This document shows positions 55,116 through 63,964 of a DNA stretch of 64,000 nt, one piece after another. This stretch comes from Dyadobacter arcticus (GTDB taxonomy: Bacteria > Bacteroidota > Bacteroidia > Cytophagales > Spirosomataceae), in NCBI RefSeq assembly GCF_011762185.1, contig NZ_JAASQJ010000003.1, positions 62,001 through 126,000 on the forward strand, in the 5' to 3' direction. Below the pieces are notes generated by a model. That model saw nothing but the letters and a program-made list of their open reading frames with translations, ran no database searches and was not told the DNA's origin. How positions within the stretch are numbered: position 1 is the stretch's first letter; each line of letters starts with the position of its first letter. Position numbers and translations under genes: made by a program.

Positions 55116-56429
55116 ATGAGTATGATCAATAAAGCAAAATACTTGTCTTTGTTTGTGTTGTTGGGAGCTTTGGGATGTACTTCAAATCAATATGTATCAC
55201 GTTCGGCTGGGGGCTATGACGACCTTTATGGTGGTAATCCAAGTGCCGGAGTTGTGTCAAGAGACAGAGGTACAGATCAAGAAATATCCCGTTCCGATAA
55301 TCCGGATTATGCATATACCGGTGATAATACAGAATCCGGAACCAGTGATTATTATGACGAATCATACCTTTCATCGCGCAGCGTTAACCGTGCTGTTTCT
55401 AATGATGTAGGTTACAATGCAGGGTTTGTAGATGGTTATAACAGGGCTACCGCGAATGCAAATCCTTATTATGGTGGCTTAGGGTCATACTGGCCTGGCA
55501 GTTCAATGGGATTCCAGTTTGGGTTTGGAAATGGATTTAGAATGCGCCCTTACCTGGGTTTCGGAATGGGTTCCATGATGATGGGAATGGGCTATTCTCC
55601 TTGGGGATACAATAGCATGATGGGTTATGGAAGTATGCTAGGTTATGGCGGCATGATGGGTTATGGTTATGATCCATTTGGCTATAATTCATGGGGATAT
55701 AGCCCATATGGTTACGGATCCGGATATTACGACAGCTTTTATGGCGGATACGGATATTCACCATGGGCATACAGCCGACCGGTTATTGTAGTCAACAATA
55801 ATTACGAAAGAGGTATTTCGAGAACGTACGGGCCAAGAGTTGCCACTAACGGCAGAAGTTCGAGGACCTCGGATAGATACAATTCAAATTTCGTGAACTC
55901 TCCAAGATCAGCGGCTGGCTCAGGAGATAGAAGTGGAAGAAGATCAGGCAATACAGTGTCGGCAAATGATACTTATGCTTCTCCAAGATCTGACAGATCA
56001 TACAGCAGAGGCGGTTCAGGTGTGGCTGGGGGAAGGACTAGCAGTGAGTCAATCAGTTCAAAAGGAGCGAGCGAAGGGAATAATGTGTATTACTCTCGCC
56101 CACGTTCGGCAAGCGCAAGTACATATACGCCTGAAAATAATGGAGGAGGTAGTTACTCTTCACCACGCTCCTCAAGAGGAAGCAATTCTTCTTATAATTC
56201 ACCGGCTTACAGTGCGCCCGCAAGAAGCCAGTCTGATTACAGCGCTCCTTCAAGAGGTAATTATTCTGCGCCGAATAGGTCTGAATCTTACAGCGCGCCG
56301 AGCAGAACTTACAGTGCTCCAAGCACGCCAAGTTACAGTGCGCCATCAAGAAGTTATAGCGCACCTTCAAGCGGATCGTCCAGCGGCGGAGGCGGAGCAA
56401 CCCGTTCTTCTTCAAGAGGACCAAGATAA
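55116..56429 (+). CDS. Low-complexity Gly/Tyr/Met/Ser-rich lipoprotein
   Basis: 437 residues. Lipoprotein signal with lipobox LGALGC (Cys near residue 21). The middle (about 120-230) is rich in Gly, Tyr and Met (GYGSMLGYGGMMGYG-like), and the last 190 residues are Ser/Arg-rich and end in repeated YSAPSR units. No enzyme domain. The composition suggests a flexible, adhesive or matrix-forming surface protein. A strong terminator follows. Confidence 0.85.
   Translation: MSMINKAKYLSLFVLLGALGCTSNQYVSRSAGGYDDLYGGNPSAGVVSRDRGTDQEISRSDNPDYAYTGDNTESGTSDYYDESYLSSRSVNRAVSNDVGYNAGFVDGYNRATANANPYYGGLGSYWPGSSMGFQFGFGNGFRMRPYLGFGMGSMMMGMGYSPWGYNSMMGYGSMLGYGGMMGYGYDPFGYNSWGYSPYGYGSGYYDSFYGGYGYSPWAYSRPVIVVNNNYERGISRTYGPRVATNGRSSRTSDRYNSNFVNSPRSAAGSGDRSGRRSGNTVSANDTYASPRSDRSYSRGGSGVAGGRTSSESISSKGASEGNNVYYSRPRSASASTYTPENNGGGSYSSPRSSRGSNSSYNSPAYSAPARSQSDYSAPSRGNYSAPNRSESYSAPSRTYSAPSTPSYSAPSRSYSAPSSGSSSGGGGATRSSSRGPR
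56208..56369 (+). repeat. YSAPSR-type repeats in the lipoprotein gene
   Basis: Seven Tyr-Ser-Ala-Pro units occur at irregular spacing of about 5-10 residues, mostly continued by Ser-Arg or Ala/Asn-Arg. Codon use differs between the units (AGT/AGC, GCG/GCT/GCC), so they are old rather than freshly expanded. Confidence 0.8.
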
Positions 56430-56465
56430 TCCGAATGTGATTTGATGTTATAGATATTCATATAC

Positions 56466-56503
56466 AAACCCTGCAAGATGTCATAATTTTGCAGGGTTTT
56501 CGT
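56466..56503 (+). terminator. Terminator of the low-complexity lipoprotein gene
   Basis: AAACCCTGCAA at 56466-56476 pairs perfectly with TTGCAGGGTTT at 56489-56499 around a 12-base loop, followed by TCGTTT. Confidence 0.88.
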
Positions 56504-56544
56504 TTACTAAGTGTTCAACAAACAAGACATTTATTACAAGAATC

Positions 56545-58101
56545 ATGATTAAAAAAAACGCAGGGGCTACGTTCCTCCTTGCACTTCTTAGCTCATCAAT
56601 TTCATATGGTCAGTATGCTTCGGATGCATTCAGGTATTCGGAAATGAACCAAACCGGCTCGGCCCGTTTTCAGGCGCTGGGTGGAAATCATGCCGCGCTG
56701 GGTGGCGATCCCAGCACAATTCACGGCAACCCCGCCGGACTTGGTTTTTACAACAGGTCTGAGATTTCCATAACACCGGGAATAACAAGCATTAGTACAA
56801 AAGGAAAATATCTGGGAGAAAGCAATTCTGATAGTAAGTCATTGGGTAATGTTGCCCAAGCCTCTCTTGTTATATCAAGTCAACCCGGCTTCCAGAGAAG
56901 GTGGAAGCGATCTTCCCTTGGAATTTCCTTTTCGCGCCAGCAATCTTTTCAAGATGTTTATAATTATTCAGGATTGAATAATCGAAGTGCTTATGTTGAT
57001 AAAGTCGTCGAAGATGCAAATAATGACAACCTGCCGGTTACACGATTGGAAGAGGATTTTGACGCAACAGGCTCTGTAACTGGCGGGCCGGTCGCCTATT
57101 CACTTCCAGCCGCATATTATCAGATGTACCTTCTTAACCCGACTACCGCGGACGGATCGCCCTACGAAGCATTGGATAGAAACAGTGTTGTAGACCAGTT
57201 TGGTAGTTATAGTGCGACCGGCGCGAATACGCAATGGACATTGGCTTATGCAGGAAATCTGGATGATAAATTTTACATCGGAGGTAATCTCGGATTCAGC
57301 AGATTGCGCTATAAATACACGCGAACCTTCCAGGACAGTTATGTAGACAGCCCTGAGCTGGTTTCTGTGGGACAAAGTGAAGACCTGACGGTCACGGGAA
57401 GTGGTGTGAACCTTTCCCTGGGTATCATTTACAAGATCAATCCAATGTTCCAGCTGGGCGGTGTAATAATCAGCCCAACCTTTACATCGATTAAAGAGAC
57501 TTTTTATCAGAATGTAAATGCGGCATATATTGATGGAAAGGTCACCGGACCTGATGGTACGTTGATAACGCCGCCATATACTAATCTTGAAATTGCACCC
57601 AATGATTTCGAATACTCAATGACAGGTCCGTTCAGGGGTAATTTTGGAGCTACTTTCTTTTTGCAGGATAAGGGTTTCATCACCGGCTCGGTTGAGTATG
57701 TCGGATACAGTGGAATGAGGGTAAGGACAAGCTATCTCAGCAGCTCTGACAATCAAGCCTTTAAGGATAATACTAGGGCTGAGATCACGGACCTTTATAA
57801 AAATTCTGTCAATGTCCGGTTAGGAGCTGAGTTTCGCGCAAGCGTGTTTAGGGCACGGGTCGGCGGTGCTTACCTCGCCGACCCATACGTGAATACCGAT
57901 GGGATCAAGCGTGACAAAATGATATTTTCAGCGGGCGTAGGGTATCGTGGCAACAAGTTTTTTGCTGACCTGACAGGCTCACTCACATCGTACAACTCGG
58001 CCTACACACCTTATGCATTAAATAACATTCAGGATTATTCATCTGTGGAAATATCTAACAAGCCTGTCAACGTGCTGTTGACACTTGGGACATTCTTTTG
58101 A
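56545..58101 (+). CDS. Outer membrane protein, OmpP1/FadL-like
   Basis: 518 residues with a signal peptide (cleavage near SYGQ). The N-terminal pattern RFQALGGNHAALGGDPSTIHGNPAGLGFYNRSE is the phylum's OmpP1/FadL/TodX-type signature, followed by amphipathic beta strands to the end (last residue Phe). Probably a 14-strand barrel for uptake of hydrophobic compounds. Confidence 0.87.
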   Translation: MIKKNAGATFLLALLSSSISYGQYASDAFRYSEMNQTGSARFQALGGNHAALGGDPSTIHGNPAGLGFYNRSEISITPGITSISTKGKYLGESNSDSKSLGNVAQASLVISSQPGFQRRWKRSSLGISFSRQQSFQDVYNYSGLNNRSAYVDKVVEDANNDNLPVTRLEEDFDATGSVTGGPVAYSLPAAYYQMYLLNPTTADGSPYEALDRNSVVDQFGSYSATGANTQWTLAYAGNLDDKFYIGGNLGFSRLRYKYTRTFQDSYVDSPELVSVGQSEDLTVTGSGVNLSLGIIYKINPMFQLGGVIISPTFTSIKETFYQNVNAAYIDGKVTGPDGTLITPPYTNLEIAPNDFEYSMTGPFRGNFGATFFLQDKGFITGSVEYVGYSGMRVRTSYLSSSDNQAFKDNTRAEITDLYKNSVNVRLGAEFRASVFRARVGGAYLADPYVNTDGIKRDKMIFSAGVGYRGNKFFADLTGSLTSYNSAYTPYALNNIQDYSSVEISNKPVNVLLTLGTFF

Positions 58102-58103
58102 TC

Positions 58104-58162
58104 AAGCCCAATTTGTAACAAAAACCTGCCGAAAGCAGGTTTTTCTGTTACAAATTAGGCTT
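58104..58162. terminator. Nested bidirectional terminator between OmpP1-like gene and aroK
   Basis: An inner hairpin AAAACCTGC/GCAGGTTTT with loop CGAAA sits inside an outer inverted repeat (58104-58119 against 58147-58162, 16 bp with one mismatch). The outer arm contains the last codons of aroK. Both strands have T runs after the inner stem. Confidence 0.9.
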
Positions 58163-58651
58163 AATCACTTCCAGTAAATGTGATAGGTCTATTGCCCCCG
58201 TTAATGTAAAGTGGGCCCTGGAATAGAATGTTCTGCGTTCTGCGATTTTGTTTGCAAGCGTTTCCTTTAATGATGTAGCGCCAGACAAAATGGGGCGATC
58301 GTCTTTGCCGTGACTTTCAATGCGTTTTGCAAGTTCTGCCGCCGGTACATCCAAATAAATGCTGACACCCATTTGATTGATAACATCCATATTGTCAAAA
58401 AAGCAAGGTGTCCCGCCTCCGCAGGCAAGCACAATGTTGCTTTGGCTTCTCACTTCTTTCAAGATTCGATTTTCAACCTGCCGAAAATAGGATTCCCCTT
58501 TTTCTGAAAATATGGATGAAATGGTCATATTTTGATCCCTCTCAATCAGCTTATCGAGGTCCACGAAGCGGTAGTTTAGCAAGCGGGCAAGCTGCTTACC
58601 TAACGTAGTCTTGCCAGAGGACATCATTCCGACCAAAATAATATTCTTCAT
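58148..58651 (-). CDS. aroK: Shikimate kinase
   Basis: 167 residues. P-loop GMMSSGKTTLGKQLA, shikimate-binding DLD and FRQVENR-like segment (SYFRQVENRIL), and CGGGTPCF. It phosphorylates shikimate at the 3-hydroxyl in aromatic amino acid synthesis. Its start codon overlaps the stop of the upstream membrane protein by one base. Confidence 0.95.
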   Translation of the reverse strand: MKNIILVGMMSSGKTTLGKQLARLLNYRFVDLDKLIERDQNMTISSIFSEKGESYFRQVENRILKEVRSQSNIVLACGGGTPCFFDNMDVINQMGVSIYLDVPAAELAKRIESHGKDDRPILSGATSLKETLANKIAERRTFYSRAHFTLTGAIDLSHLLEVIKPNL

Positions 58652-59742
58652 TATTTCACCAGATCTAAGACTTCCTCGGGAGTGGGTGTATCATTGTAGT
58701 GCCACTTTCCTTTGACAATACCATCCTTTAAAAGCCATAGGCCCGGATTGGACCTCAGAATGGTTTTTAGAACGGTCGCATCGACATAATAATAAGGCGC
58801 AGTGAGCTGGTGCGCATTTAGAAAGCTTACAATTTCTTCACTGTTGCCTGAGGTAAGTATGATTGGTTCGATGCCCTTTGTTTTAACAGAGCTAATCAGC
58901 TTATTTATATCCGGCAATGCAGCGGTATTAATGTCACTGAGACTCTTAATGATCAAAAAAAGCTTACTACCCTTGAATGTTTCTTCGGTAAAATCACCCG
59001 CGTCATTCCAAACTTTGTAATCCGTGATTTTTGGTTTAGCATCCTCATTTAGCACCACCATCTCCTTGAATACGAGCGTCGTATCGCTTGGATACTTTTC
59101 GTATTCAGATGTTTTTCCGTCTTTTTCAAAAATATAAAGATACCTGAGCGGCTCCGATGGTTTGAGTTGACCTGGAATGCTGGCGCCAACTCGATAGGGT
59201 AGCAAATCCATAATCGGTAAGTGCCTGAGCGCATACACCGCAACTCCCAATGATGCTATGGTTGAGAGCACAACGATTATTCCGGTGGGCATGGCCTGAA
59301 ATTTCCGCCTATTCCAAACAATGATAATGATCAAAACCAATAGAAAAAGATCTTTACCAAATGAACTCCAGGGTGTTAACTTAATAGCTGCACCAAAGCA
59401 GCCGCAATCTGTTACTCTATTGAAGTAGGCGGAGTAAAATGTAAGAAATGTAAAAAACAGGATGATAAGCAATAGGAGCCAGGATATTGTTTTTGGTTTA
59501 TAGCCCACAAGCAAAGCAATTCCCAAAACCACTTCGGCAGTACAAAGGAATACCGAAAAATATAATGAAAGAGGAACCAGTGACATGAAGAAATCATGCA
59601 AAGCCGGAAGATCTGCTGCAAAAACCTCAAAGTATTCTTCAAGCTTATATTGGGTACCGATCGGATCATTCAATTTTATCGCACCGGAAAAAATAAATAA
59701 CAACCCAACAATGACACGCGAAATCTGAGCGGCAATTTTCAT
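58651..59742 (-). CDS. BT_3928-like membrane protein: DoxX/MauE-type with thioredoxin-like end
   Basis: 363 residues. Four N-terminal membrane helices of the DoxX/MauE type (VGLLFIFSGAIKLNDPIG) with a CGCFG motif near residue 115, and a C-terminal soluble thioredoxin-like domain lacking a CxxC. MauE-like proteins pass reducing power across the membrane. One-base overlap with aroK suggests co-transcription. Confidence 0.85.
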   Translation of the reverse strand: MKIAAQISRVIVGLLFIFSGAIKLNDPIGTQYKLEEYFEVFAADLPALHDFFMSLVPLSLYFSVFLCTAEVVLGIALLVGYKPKTISWLLLLIILFFTFLTFYSAYFNRVTDCGCFGAAIKLTPWSSFGKDLFLLVLIIIIVWNRRKFQAMPTGIIVVLSTIASLGVAVYALRHLPIMDLLPYRVGASIPGQLKPSEPLRYLYIFEKDGKTSEYEKYPSDTTLVFKEMVVLNEDAKPKITDYKVWNDAGDFTEETFKGSKLFLIIKSLSDINTAALPDINKLISSVKTKGIEPIILTSGNSEEIVSFLNAHQLTAPYYYVDATVLKTILRSNPGLWLLKDGIVKGKWHYNDTPTPEEVLDLVK

Positions 59743-59781
59743 TTTAAAACATTTAAAGAGGAAGCGGCAAGGTCCGGTGAA

Positions 59782-60327
59782 TCAATTGGTTTGAAGGGCA
59801 TTGGATTTGATCAGGCAAAAAACCGAGTAGTTAATGATATCCTGGTAACCGGCTTTCACTCCCTCTGAAACCAATGTTAGCCCCCGGTTATCTTCAATTT
59901 GCTTGATTCTTAACAATTTCATCAGGATAATATCAGTCATCGAACTCACCCTCATATCACGCCAGGCCTCACCATAATCGTGATTTTTATTAAACAAAAG
60001 CTCCCTCACTTCGTTCACCTGTTGATTGTAAAGTTTAGTAAGTTCAGCGTCATCGATTTCTTGCTTTTCTTCCAGTGCGCTGATTTGTATTAAAGCCATT
60101 ACGCAATAGTTGATAATCCCGATGAATTCAGACGACGCGTCTTCATCGACCTTTTGAATGCCTTTTTCCTGAATTGTGCGGATACGCTGTGCCTTGATGA
60201 AGATTTGATCGGTAACGGAAGGGATGCGCAGGATGCGCCACGAGGTGCCGTAGTCCTTGTTTTTTTTACTGAAAAGATCTTGGCAATACTGAATGATTTC
60301 CTGATATTCCGATTCTGTGGATTTCAC
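59782..60327 (-). CDS. DUF1599 protein made of two tandem repeats
   Basis: 181 residues from a GTG start. The two halves align: KNKDYGTSWRILR against NHDYGEAWRDMR, RIRTIQEKG against RIKQIEDNRG, and GIINYCVMALI against DIINYSVFCLI. The DYG and DIIN-type motifs recall nucleotide-related all-alpha hydrolases, but the function is not established. It diverges from folP. Confidence 0.88.
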   Translation of the reverse strand: MKSTESEYQEIIQYCQDLFSKKNKDYGTSWRILRIPSVTDQIFIKAQRIRTIQEKGIQKVDEDASSEFIGIINYCVMALIQISALEEKQEIDDAELTKLYNQQVNEVRELLFNKNHDYGEAWRDMRVSSMTDIILMKLLRIKQIEDNRGLTLVSEGVKAGYQDIINYSVFCLIKSNALQTN

Positions 60328-60407
60328 TGCTACAAATAAAGTTTTCTGATTTCGAAAGATCGGGACAAGCTTAATCGTTGATTCCTTCGTCCTAATTGAA
60401 CAAATGC

Positions 60408-61259
60408 ATGGTGCAAGTTAACAAAAAAACACTCAACATCCGGGGCAAACTGCTTGATCTGTCCACACCCGTGGCAATGGGAATCCTCAATTTAACTTCC
60501 GATTCTTTTTACGCAGAGAGCAGGGCGGGCAATTCCGAGCAGATCGTGGAAATGGCGGGCAAAATGATTGAAGAAGGTGCTAAAATTGTTGACATAGGAG
60601 GCTATTCTACCCGTCCCGGTGCAAAGGAAATCGACATTTCTAAGGAAATGGAAAAGGTCGAGGCCGCATTGGATCCATTAGTAAAATATTTCCCTAATCT
60701 GGTTATCTCAATAGATACTTTTCGCTCCCAAGTGGCCGCCATGGCCGTGGGAAAAGGCGCTTCATTGATCAACGATGTATCCGGCGGAACGCTGGATGAT
60801 CTGATGTTTAAAGTAACCGCGGATCTTAAAGTCCCATACATACTAATGCACATGCGCGGGACCCCTCAGACTATGAATCAGATGACTTCTTACAATCAAC
60901 TTGTTCCGGATATTCTAAAGGATCTTCAAAATAAAATACTGGCATTGAAGGCATTAGGAGTAGCTGATGTGATTATTGATCCTGGATTTGGCTTTGCAAA
61001 AACGATTTCGCAAAATTTTGAATTGATTCAAAATCTGAATGCATTTAACCTGCTTGGTTACCCGCTGCTGGTGGGTATTTCAAGGAAGACAACTATTTAT
61101 AAAACGTTGGATATCTCTGCAAATGAGGCACTTAATGGTACCACGGTTTTGAATATTATGGCTTTGCAGCAAGGCGTCTCTATTCTTAGGGTGCATGATG
61201 TGAGGCCTGCGGTGGAAGCAATAAAACTATGGAATGCTGCTGGCCGTTGTATGAATTAA
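60408..61259 (+). CDS. folP: Dihydropteroate synthase
   Basis: 283 residues from ATG 60408 (TTG at 60396 is the longer option). Pterin-binding MGILNLTSDSFY, GGYSTRPGA, SIDTFRSQVA, NDVSGG, LMHMRGTPQTM, DPGFGFAKT and GISRKT are all intact. It joins p-aminobenzoate to the pterin diphosphate and is the sulfonamide target. 37 bases upstream of cdaA. Confidence 0.96.
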   Translation: MVQVNKKTLNIRGKLLDLSTPVAMGILNLTSDSFYAESRAGNSEQIVEMAGKMIEEGAKIVDIGGYSTRPGAKEIDISKEMEKVEAALDPLVKYFPNLVISIDTFRSQVAAMAVGKGASLINDVSGGTLDDLMFKVTADLKVPYILMHMRGTPQTMNQMTSYNQLVPDILKDLQNKILALKALGVADVIIDPGFGFAKTISQNFELIQNLNAFNLLGYPLLVGISRKTTIYKTLDISANEALNGTTVLNIMALQQGVSILRVHDVRPAVEAIKLWNAAGRCMN

Positions 61260-61296
61260 TATAGTAATTTAGACGCGAAATAATATTGATTTTCTT

Positions 61297-62100
61297 ATGA
61301 ATGTGGGTTTCCTGAACATCAACTGGGCCGATGTCCTCGATGTTTTTTTAGTGTCAATTCTTCTTTATCAGGTATATACCCTTGTCAGGGGCAGTATTGC
61401 GAGTAGGGTTTTTCTGGGTTATTTATTTGTTTACGTTTTTTATCTTGTTGTAAAAGGACTTGGCCTTGGCCTTTTAACTGCGATCCTTCAATATTTCATG
61501 GGCGTAGGAGCGGTAGCATTGATTGTTATTTTTCAACAGGAAATCCGTCGTTTTTTATTGATTATAGGTAAATCAACCATTTATACCAACAACGGTTTGC
61601 TTAAAAAGGTACTGGGAAATTCGGTACTTGATCTTAAGGTGAAAAATCTGAGAGAAATCGTGGATGCCAGCAAAACCATTGCCGCCAATTTTACAGGGGC
61701 GCTGATCGTGGTTAACAAAAGGGATGATCTCACCAAATTTGTAGAAACCGGAGAATTACTGGATGCACGTGTGTCTAAACCATTGCTGGTTTCATTGTTC
61801 AACCAATATAGTGAGTTACACGATGGGGCAGTGGTTATTGTTGACGGTGTGTTGAAGGCTGCCCGATGTGTATTACCGGTTGCCGATGGGGTAGACGTCC
61901 CATCGTCATTGGGCTTCCGGCATAGGGCAGGAATGGGCATGAGCGAAGCAACTGATGCGATCGTAATTGTCATCTCTGAGCAAACCGGAAAGATTTCACT
62001 GGCTGTGGAAGGCGAGCTGCACAGTAATATCCCTAACAACGAATTGGAGAGTCGGATTGAAGAGTACCTGTCGTCGGACGTGCAAAGAATGCGCAAATAA
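61297..62100 (+). CDS. cdaA: Diadenylate cyclase, CdaA-type
   Basis: 267 residues: three N-terminal membrane helices and a DisA_N cyclase domain with the catalytic DGA (LHDGAVVIVDG) and RHR (GFRHRAGMGMSEATDA) motifs. It makes c-di-AMP, which controls osmolyte and cell-wall balance. The CdaR/YbbR regulator usual in Firmicutes is absent. It follows folP as in other members of the phylum. Confidence 0.95.
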   Translation: MNVGFLNINWADVLDVFLVSILLYQVYTLVRGSIASRVFLGYLFVYVFYLVVKGLGLGLLTAILQYFMGVGAVALIVIFQQEIRRFLLIIGKSTIYTNNGLLKKVLGNSVLDLKVKNLREIVDASKTIAANFTGALIVVNKRDDLTKFVETGELLDARVSKPLLVSLFNQYSELHDGAVVIVDGVLKAARCVLPVADGVDVPSSLGFRHRAGMGMSEATDAIVIVISEQTGKISLAVEGELHSNIPNNELESRIEEYLSSDVQRMRK

Positions 62101-62128
62101 GGATTTGGGAAATATATTTAAAGCTAAA

Positions 62129-62160
62129 TTTGGCATTTCAGGAAGCAATTTCTATTTTTG
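62129..62160 (+). promoter_or_regulatory. Bacteroidota-type promoter for rpsT
   Basis: TTTG at 62129-62132, a 20-base spacer, then TATTTTTG at 62153-62160: a full match to TTTG-N20-TAnnTTTG. The transcript should start near 62167, about 30 bases before the rpsT ATG. Confidence 0.78.
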
Positions 62161-62197
62161 CACACCGAAATGGAAGATAGAAAAATATTAATAGAAA

Positions 62198-62461
62198 ATG
62201 GCAAATCATAAATCAGCATTAAAAAGAATACGCGCGAACGAAACCAAGCGTTTGCGTAATCGTTACCAGCACAAAACTACACGTTCATACATTAAGAAAT
62301 TGCGTGAAACGACTGATAAGGCAGTAGCTGTTGAAGTTTACAAAACTGTTTCTTCAATGTTGGATCGTTTGGCAAAGAAAAATATCATTCACAAGAAAAA
62401 AGCTTCGAACCAAAAATCAAAATTGGCAAGATTGGTCAATTCGTTGACAGCAACAGCTTAG
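62198..62461 (+). CDS. rpsT: 30S ribosomal protein S20
   Basis: 87 residues, very basic and helical: [20 protein letters not shown] at the start and [16 protein letters not shown] near the end. It binds 16S rRNA in the small subunit. A monocistronic unit with its own promoter and a strong terminator. Confidence 0.97.
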   Translation: MANHKSALKRIRANETKRLRNRYQHKTTRSYIKKLRETTDKAVAVEVYKTVSSMLDRLAKKNIIHKKKASNQKSKLARLVNSLTATA

Positions 62462-62483
62462 TAATTTTTCTTGACAGATTTTT

Positions 62484-62520
62484 AACCCCGAAAGCTCTGC
62501 TTTCGGGGTTTTCTATTTTT
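62484..62520 (+). terminator. Terminator of rpsT
   Basis: CCCCGAAAG at 62486-62494 pairs perfectly with CTTTCGGGG at 62500-62508, loop CTCTG, followed by TTTTCTATTTTT. Confidence 0.95.
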
Positions 62521-62542
62521 ATTGTATATTGCCTTTTATGTG

Positions 62543-62585
62543 AGAAACCTTGTGGTGCATTTTCTGCATTACAAGGTTTCTTTTA
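62543..62585 (+). terminator. Second hairpin with T tail between rpsT and the next gene
   Basis: AGAAACCTTGT at 62543-62553 pairs perfectly with ACAAGGTTTCT at 62571-62581; the 17-base loop contains two TGCA palindromes. A T run follows. It is either a back-up terminator or a leader hairpin of the downstream gene. Confidence 0.55.
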
Positions 62586-62631
62586 ATGTTCAAGTTATTT
62601 TTTCAAACCACCTAAAACTTAAATTCCTTTT

Positions 62632-63906
62632 ATGAAACAAGTTGCATTATTCGCTGGTTTGGCAGCTTTGGGAAGTTTTTCTTCCTTTGCCCAAGCACCC
62701 ATCACCTTTAATGCCCGGGGCCTGGTCGTTGTATCAGACGGCGATATGTCCGCCTCCGCATTTGTGGATGGAAAGCTACTAAGGGACAACACATCAAAAG
62801 ATCAGCTTACCACAATTAAATTTCCCGTCGAAAGGGGTAGCAAAGGATTAGGAAGCGCAGTTGTATCAAACTCCGCATTGGGATTTTCAAAAACGCTGGC
62901 TGTCCCTTCAAATGGTGGATTGGCCTACGTTTTGGAGAATAGAATTCGTCCCGAAGACGGAGTGGCGGAGTATAAAGACCTTGCAAAGGAATTTCCTGCC
63001 GGTGAAAAATTATTTGTAGTTGACATCCTGAACCTGGGTGCCCCGAAAGCGAAATTCGGTTTTCCAGTAGGTAAGAGGCCAACTTCCATAGATGTAAACA
63101 AAAATGAACTGATCCTTTCAACTTCTGATGCCGGGAAAGAGCTTGTATTTATTGAAGCCGGGCCGGATGGTAAGCCAGCACGTTTTTTGAACTTGCCTGC
63201 GGCACTCGATACTGCTAATAAGATCATTGATATAACCTGGCATCCCTCAGGCGACTTTATCGCATTCACTTTGGACAACTCTAATGAAGTAGGACTTTAC
63301 AAGGTGATACGCGAAGCCGGTAAATTGAAAAATGTTGAAATGGTTGGAAAGCCAGTGAAAGTAGGGACTGAACCAACATTTGGAGAATTTTCAACAGACG
63401 GAAAACATTACTTTGTATTGGATGCAAAAGGTGCACAGGGTAAGGCTACTGGTGAAGGCGAAATTTTGGTGGTGGATTTCTCAATGGATGGATCTGCAGA
63501 GCATAAAGTAGCAGGCCAAACGCCGATCGGGACGAATACCGGTTCTTTTGCAATTAGTCCGGATGGTACAATGCTTGTAACGGTTAATGCAGCAAAAAGC
63601 GGTTCGCCGTGGGCTGAGGCGGGAGCAGGCTCCGGAGCTTCTCTGGCTTTGTTCAAAGTCGCTGCAACTGGTGCATTGACAAAAGTGGCTGATTATCCTT
63701 TTGAAGGAATTTACCCACAAAGCGTTGCTTTTGATAAAGATGGTTCCAATTTGGCTGTTGCCGTTTACGAGTACCTGGAATACGGTATTGGAAATGGTGG
63801 AATAGAGTTCTGGAGTGTTGGCAAAGGCGATGCGCCAGCCCTAAAGAAGCAGGGAGCAAAAATAAGCGTCGGCAAAGGAGCTCATACATTACGGGTTATT
63901 CCTTAA
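62632..63906 (+). CDS. Secreted beta-propeller-like protein
   Basis: 424 residues with a signal peptide (cleavage after SSFAQ). The rest shows repeated blades (ITWHPSGDFIAFTLD, FAISPDGTMLVTVN, SVAFDKDGSNLAVAV) like WD40/lactonase propellers (choice-of-anchor or YncE-like type). No catalytic residues identified and no T9SS tail; probably periplasmic, binding a ligand or partner. A strong terminator follows. Confidence 0.82.
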   Translation: MKQVALFAGLAALGSFSSFAQAPITFNARGLVVVSDGDMSASAFVDGKLLRDNTSKDQLTTIKFPVERGSKGLGSAVVSNSALGFSKTLAVPSNGGLAYVLENRIRPEDGVAEYKDLAKEFPAGEKLFVVDILNLGAPKAKFGFPVGKRPTSIDVNKNELILSTSDAGKELVFIEAGPDGKPARFLNLPAALDTANKIIDITWHPSGDFIAFTLDNSNEVGLYKVIREAGKLKNVEMVGKPVKVGTEPTFGEFSTDGKHYFVLDAKGAQGKATGEGEILVVDFSMDGSAEHKVAGQTPIGTNTGSFAISPDGTMLVTVNAAKSGSPWAEAGAGSGASLALFKVAATGALTKVADYPFEGIYPQSVAFDKDGSNLAVAVYEYLEYGIGNGGIEFWSVGKGDAPALKKQGAKISVGKGAHTLRVIP

Positions 63907-63924
63907 TCATTAACAACCTTTTTG

Positions 63925-63964
63925 AACAAAGCAGGCCGCGCTTTACGGCCTGCTTTGTTGTTTT
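63925..63964 (+). terminator. Terminator of the beta-propeller gene
   Basis: AACAAAGCAGGCCG at 63925-63938 pairs perfectly with CGGCCTGCTTTGTT at 63946-63959, loop CGCTTTA, followed by GTTTT. Confidence 0.93.
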
